64,000 nucleotides of DNA from assembly GCF_021596945.1 (NCBI RefSeq), contig NZ_CP063779.1, positions 2,020,001 through 2,084,000 of the forward strand, in the 5' to 3' direction. The notes under the pieces were generated by a model. That model ran no database searches. It saw only the letters and a list, made by a program, of their open reading frames with translations, and was not told the DNA's origin. Origin of the DNA: Mongoliitalea daihaiensis (GTDB lineage Bacteria > Bacteroidota > Bacteroidia > Cytophagales > Cyclobacteriaceae). Each line of letters begins with the position of its first letter. Position 1 is the stretch's first letter. This document shows, in pieces, positions 62,525-64,000 of the stretch. Both the position numbers and the translations under genes were made by a program.

Positions 62525-63235
62525 GTGAAGAAGCAATTACTATGTTGGTTAAGTCTGATTTGGTTGGCATCCTGCAGCCCATCAGCTGATGAATTATTCC
62601 AAGAAGGTATTCGTCATTTAGAAGAATCGGATTATCAAAAAGCCATCACTTATTTTGATCGAGCGATAGATAAACAGGCAGATTTTACTTCGGCTTTAAA
62701 TGCCAAAGGGATTGCGCTGATTCAATTGGCTCAATACGATCGTGCCATCGAAACGCTTAATCGTTCGATTAAAATTGATAGCCTTAGTTATAAGCCTTAT
62801 TACAACCGCGGAAATGCCTGGTTTGAAAAGGGAGAGTATCGTGCGGCGGTGATGGATTACAATACTGCCAATGGTTTAGAGCCTGGGGTGTTGGATATCT
62901 ATTTCAATCGAGGAGTTGCGTTGATGGGTATGGAGGAATATGAGGATGCAATCTTTGACTTTGAAATTTTAATCCAAGAAAATCCAGAACACCCCCGAGC
63001 ATGGTTCAATAAAGGGAAGTCGGAATTTTGGAATAATGATCCGGTTTCTTCTATCAACTCACTCACACGTGCCGTTGATTTGGATAACTCCAATGGAGAA
63101 GCATACTATTTGATCGGGACAATTCAAATGAGTGCATTCAATATGGTAGATGAAGGCTGTGTCAGTTTCAAAATGGCAAGAAGCTTAGGATACGCAGATG
63201 CACAAACGTGGATTGACGATTTCTGTAAAGAATAA
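62525..63235 (+). CDS. TPR-repeat lipoprotein
   Basis: A 236-residue lipoprotein (signal to IWLASC) starting with GTG, then about five tetratricopeptide repeats (for example YQKAITYFDRAIDKQADF and EYRAAVMDYNTANGLEPG). TPR proteins of this kind serve as scaffolds in the periplasm. Its stop overlaps the start of the next gene by one base (TAATG). Confidence 0.88.
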   Translation: MKKQLLCWLSLIWLASCSPSADELFQEGIRHLEESDYQKAITYFDRAIDKQADFTSALNAKGIALIQLAQYDRAIETLNRSIKIDSLSYKPYYNRGNAWFEKGEYRAAVMDYNTANGLEPGVLDIYFNRGVALMGMEEYEDAIFDFEILIQENPEHPRAWFNKGKSEFWNNDPVSSINSLTRAVDLDNSNGEAYYLIGTIQMSAFNMVDEGCVSFKMARSLGYADAQTWIDDFCKE

Positions 63236-64000
63236 TGATGGCAATCATAGGGACAGATCTTGGGTTAGCTGCTGAATTTTTGGCAGCAGGGGAATTGGTA
63301 GGAATGCCAACGGAGACTGTCTATGGTTTAGCTGGAAATGCTTTGGATCCAGATGCGGTCACTAAAATTTTCAAAACCAAAAATCGGCCAAGTTTTGATC
63401 CCTTAATTGTTCATACCTCGGATATTTCCAAGGTAACTGATTTTGTAGAAGAGTTTCCAGCATCTCTTCGGTTGTTAGCCGAGCGTTTTTGGCCAGGACC
63501 CTTGACATTGCTACTTCCTAAAAAAAAGAATGTTCCAGATTTGGTAACTTCTGGCTTAGACACCGTAGCTGTCCGTGTTCCGAGACATGAATTAACCTTG
63601 CGCTTATTACGGCAATTGCCATTTCCTTTAGCAGCGCCCAGCGCAAATCCATTTGGGTACATCAGTCCCACTAAGGCTGTACATGTCAACGACCAATTGG
63701 GGGATAAAATCCCTTACATTTTAGATGGTGGAGCTTGTGAAGTTGGCTTGGAGAGTACCATTGTAGGAATGCTCGATGGAGAAGTAACAGTCTTCCGTTT
63801 GGGGGGATTGGAAGTGAAAAAGATAGAAAGCATCGTCGGGAAAGTAAAAGTCATGGCTCATAGCAGTTCTAATCCACAGAGTCCAGGCATGTTGAAGTCA
63901 CATTACGCACCTACCAAGCCTTTTTTGATTGGTAATTTATCTTCAATGATTAAAAAATACCAAGAAAAAGAAGTCCCTTTCGCTGTATTGGCCTTTCGAG
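63235..64000 (+). CDS. sua5: L-threonylcarbamoyladenylate synthase (Sua5/YrdC/TsaC), 3' end outside window
   Basis: Partial gene, 255 codons before the edge. The YrdC domain is complete: GMPTETVYGLAGNALDPDAV, then KIFKTKNRP and PSANPFGYISPT, the site that makes threonylcarbamoyl-AMP for the t6A base of tRNA. After it comes SPGMLKSHYAPTKPFL, the linker that marks Sua5-type proteins with a C-terminal domain, so the full protein is longer than TsaC. Start is ATG 63235 (or ATG 63238), overlapping the preceding stop by one base. Confidence 0.95.
   Translation, partial: MMAIIGTDLGLAAEFLAAGELVGMPTETVYGLAGNALDPDAVTKIFKTKNRPSFDPLIVHTSDISKVTDFVEEFPASLRLLAERFWPGPLTLLLPKKKNVPDLVTSGLDTVAVRVPRHELTLRLLRQLPFPLAAPSANPFGYISPTKAVHVNDQLGDKIPYILDGGACEVGLESTIVGMLDGEVTVFRLGGLEVKKIESIVGKVKVMAHSSSNPQSPGMLKSHYAPTKPFLIGNLSSMIKKYQEKEVPFAVLAFR

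Overview
The window is a chromosomal stretch of a Bacteroidota bacterium, most likely order Cytophagales and close to Cyclobacteriaceae (Algoriphagus/Belliella-like). The evidence is consistent: two DUF4199 membrane proteins, a DUF5606 protein, a PorT-type type IX secretion (T9SS) protein directly after menG, a T9SS C-terminal sorting domain client, many lipoproteins with Bacteroidota-style lipoboxes, a ComEC without a C-terminal lactamase domain, and several promoters of the TAnnTTTG (-7) type. No phage or transposase gene is visible. The family-level placement is inference.

Layout. 1-1850 is the 3' end of an rRNA operon (partial 23S, 5S, terminator), followed by three tandem 251-bp repeat units. 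2.9-9.3 kb carries a DUF4221-like lipoprotein, a tiny lipoprotein-like ORF, then an operon of a catalytically degenerate dihydroorotase, two DUF4199 proteins and two family 2 glycosyltransferases, met head-on by a methyltransferase. 9.4-14.4 kb has a TolC-family channel, a DEAD-box helicase, the catalytic-type dihydroorotase pyrC, tRNA-His and a 46-codon ORF between two terminators. 14.5-18.9 kb is a three-gene alpha-glucan (glycogen) operon: debranching enzyme, GT4 glycosyltransferase, GH57 hydrolase. 19.5-21.5 kb is two arrays of a roughly 143-bp repeat with a HepT/MntA toxin-antitoxin pair lodged between them. 21.6-25.8 kb has a DUF2461 protein, murF and a large FG-GAP/T9SS secreted protein whose last codons run into the same repeat family.

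The most unusual part is 26.5-39.0 kb. Two paralogous loci (26505-29920 and 34916-38967) each begin with a small secreted two-cysteine peptide, continue with a 6-bladed beta-propeller lipoprotein (DUF5128/BF3164-like) and then with thioredoxin-fold proteins. Between them lie a secreted protein of unknown function and a TPR histidine kinase/LuxR response regulator pair. The two peptides share a C-terminal motif (MGV, two Cys, then RF-x-P). I read this as a two-copy cell-surface system of secreted peptide, propeller lipoprotein and redox protein; its function cannot be read from the sequence.

The remainder is mostly housekeeping: a minus-strand operon GT2 - Stealth phosphotransferase - rsgA - phosphoribosyltransferase - panB; fkbM methyltransferase; 2-Cys peroxiredoxin; LMW phosphatase with fructosamine kinase; aspartate kinase; fbp; DUF5606; engB; menG-porT; tRNA-Leu flanked on both sides by short partial copies of itself; SAM hydroxide adenosyltransferase; phoH; a GNAT protein; an outer membrane barrel; comEC; an enoyl-CoA hydratase; recQ; a Nudix hydrolase; a thioesterase; a TPR lipoprotein; and a tsaC/sua5 gene cut by the window end. 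Gene ends often overlap by 1-11 bases, so most same-strand runs are probably operons.
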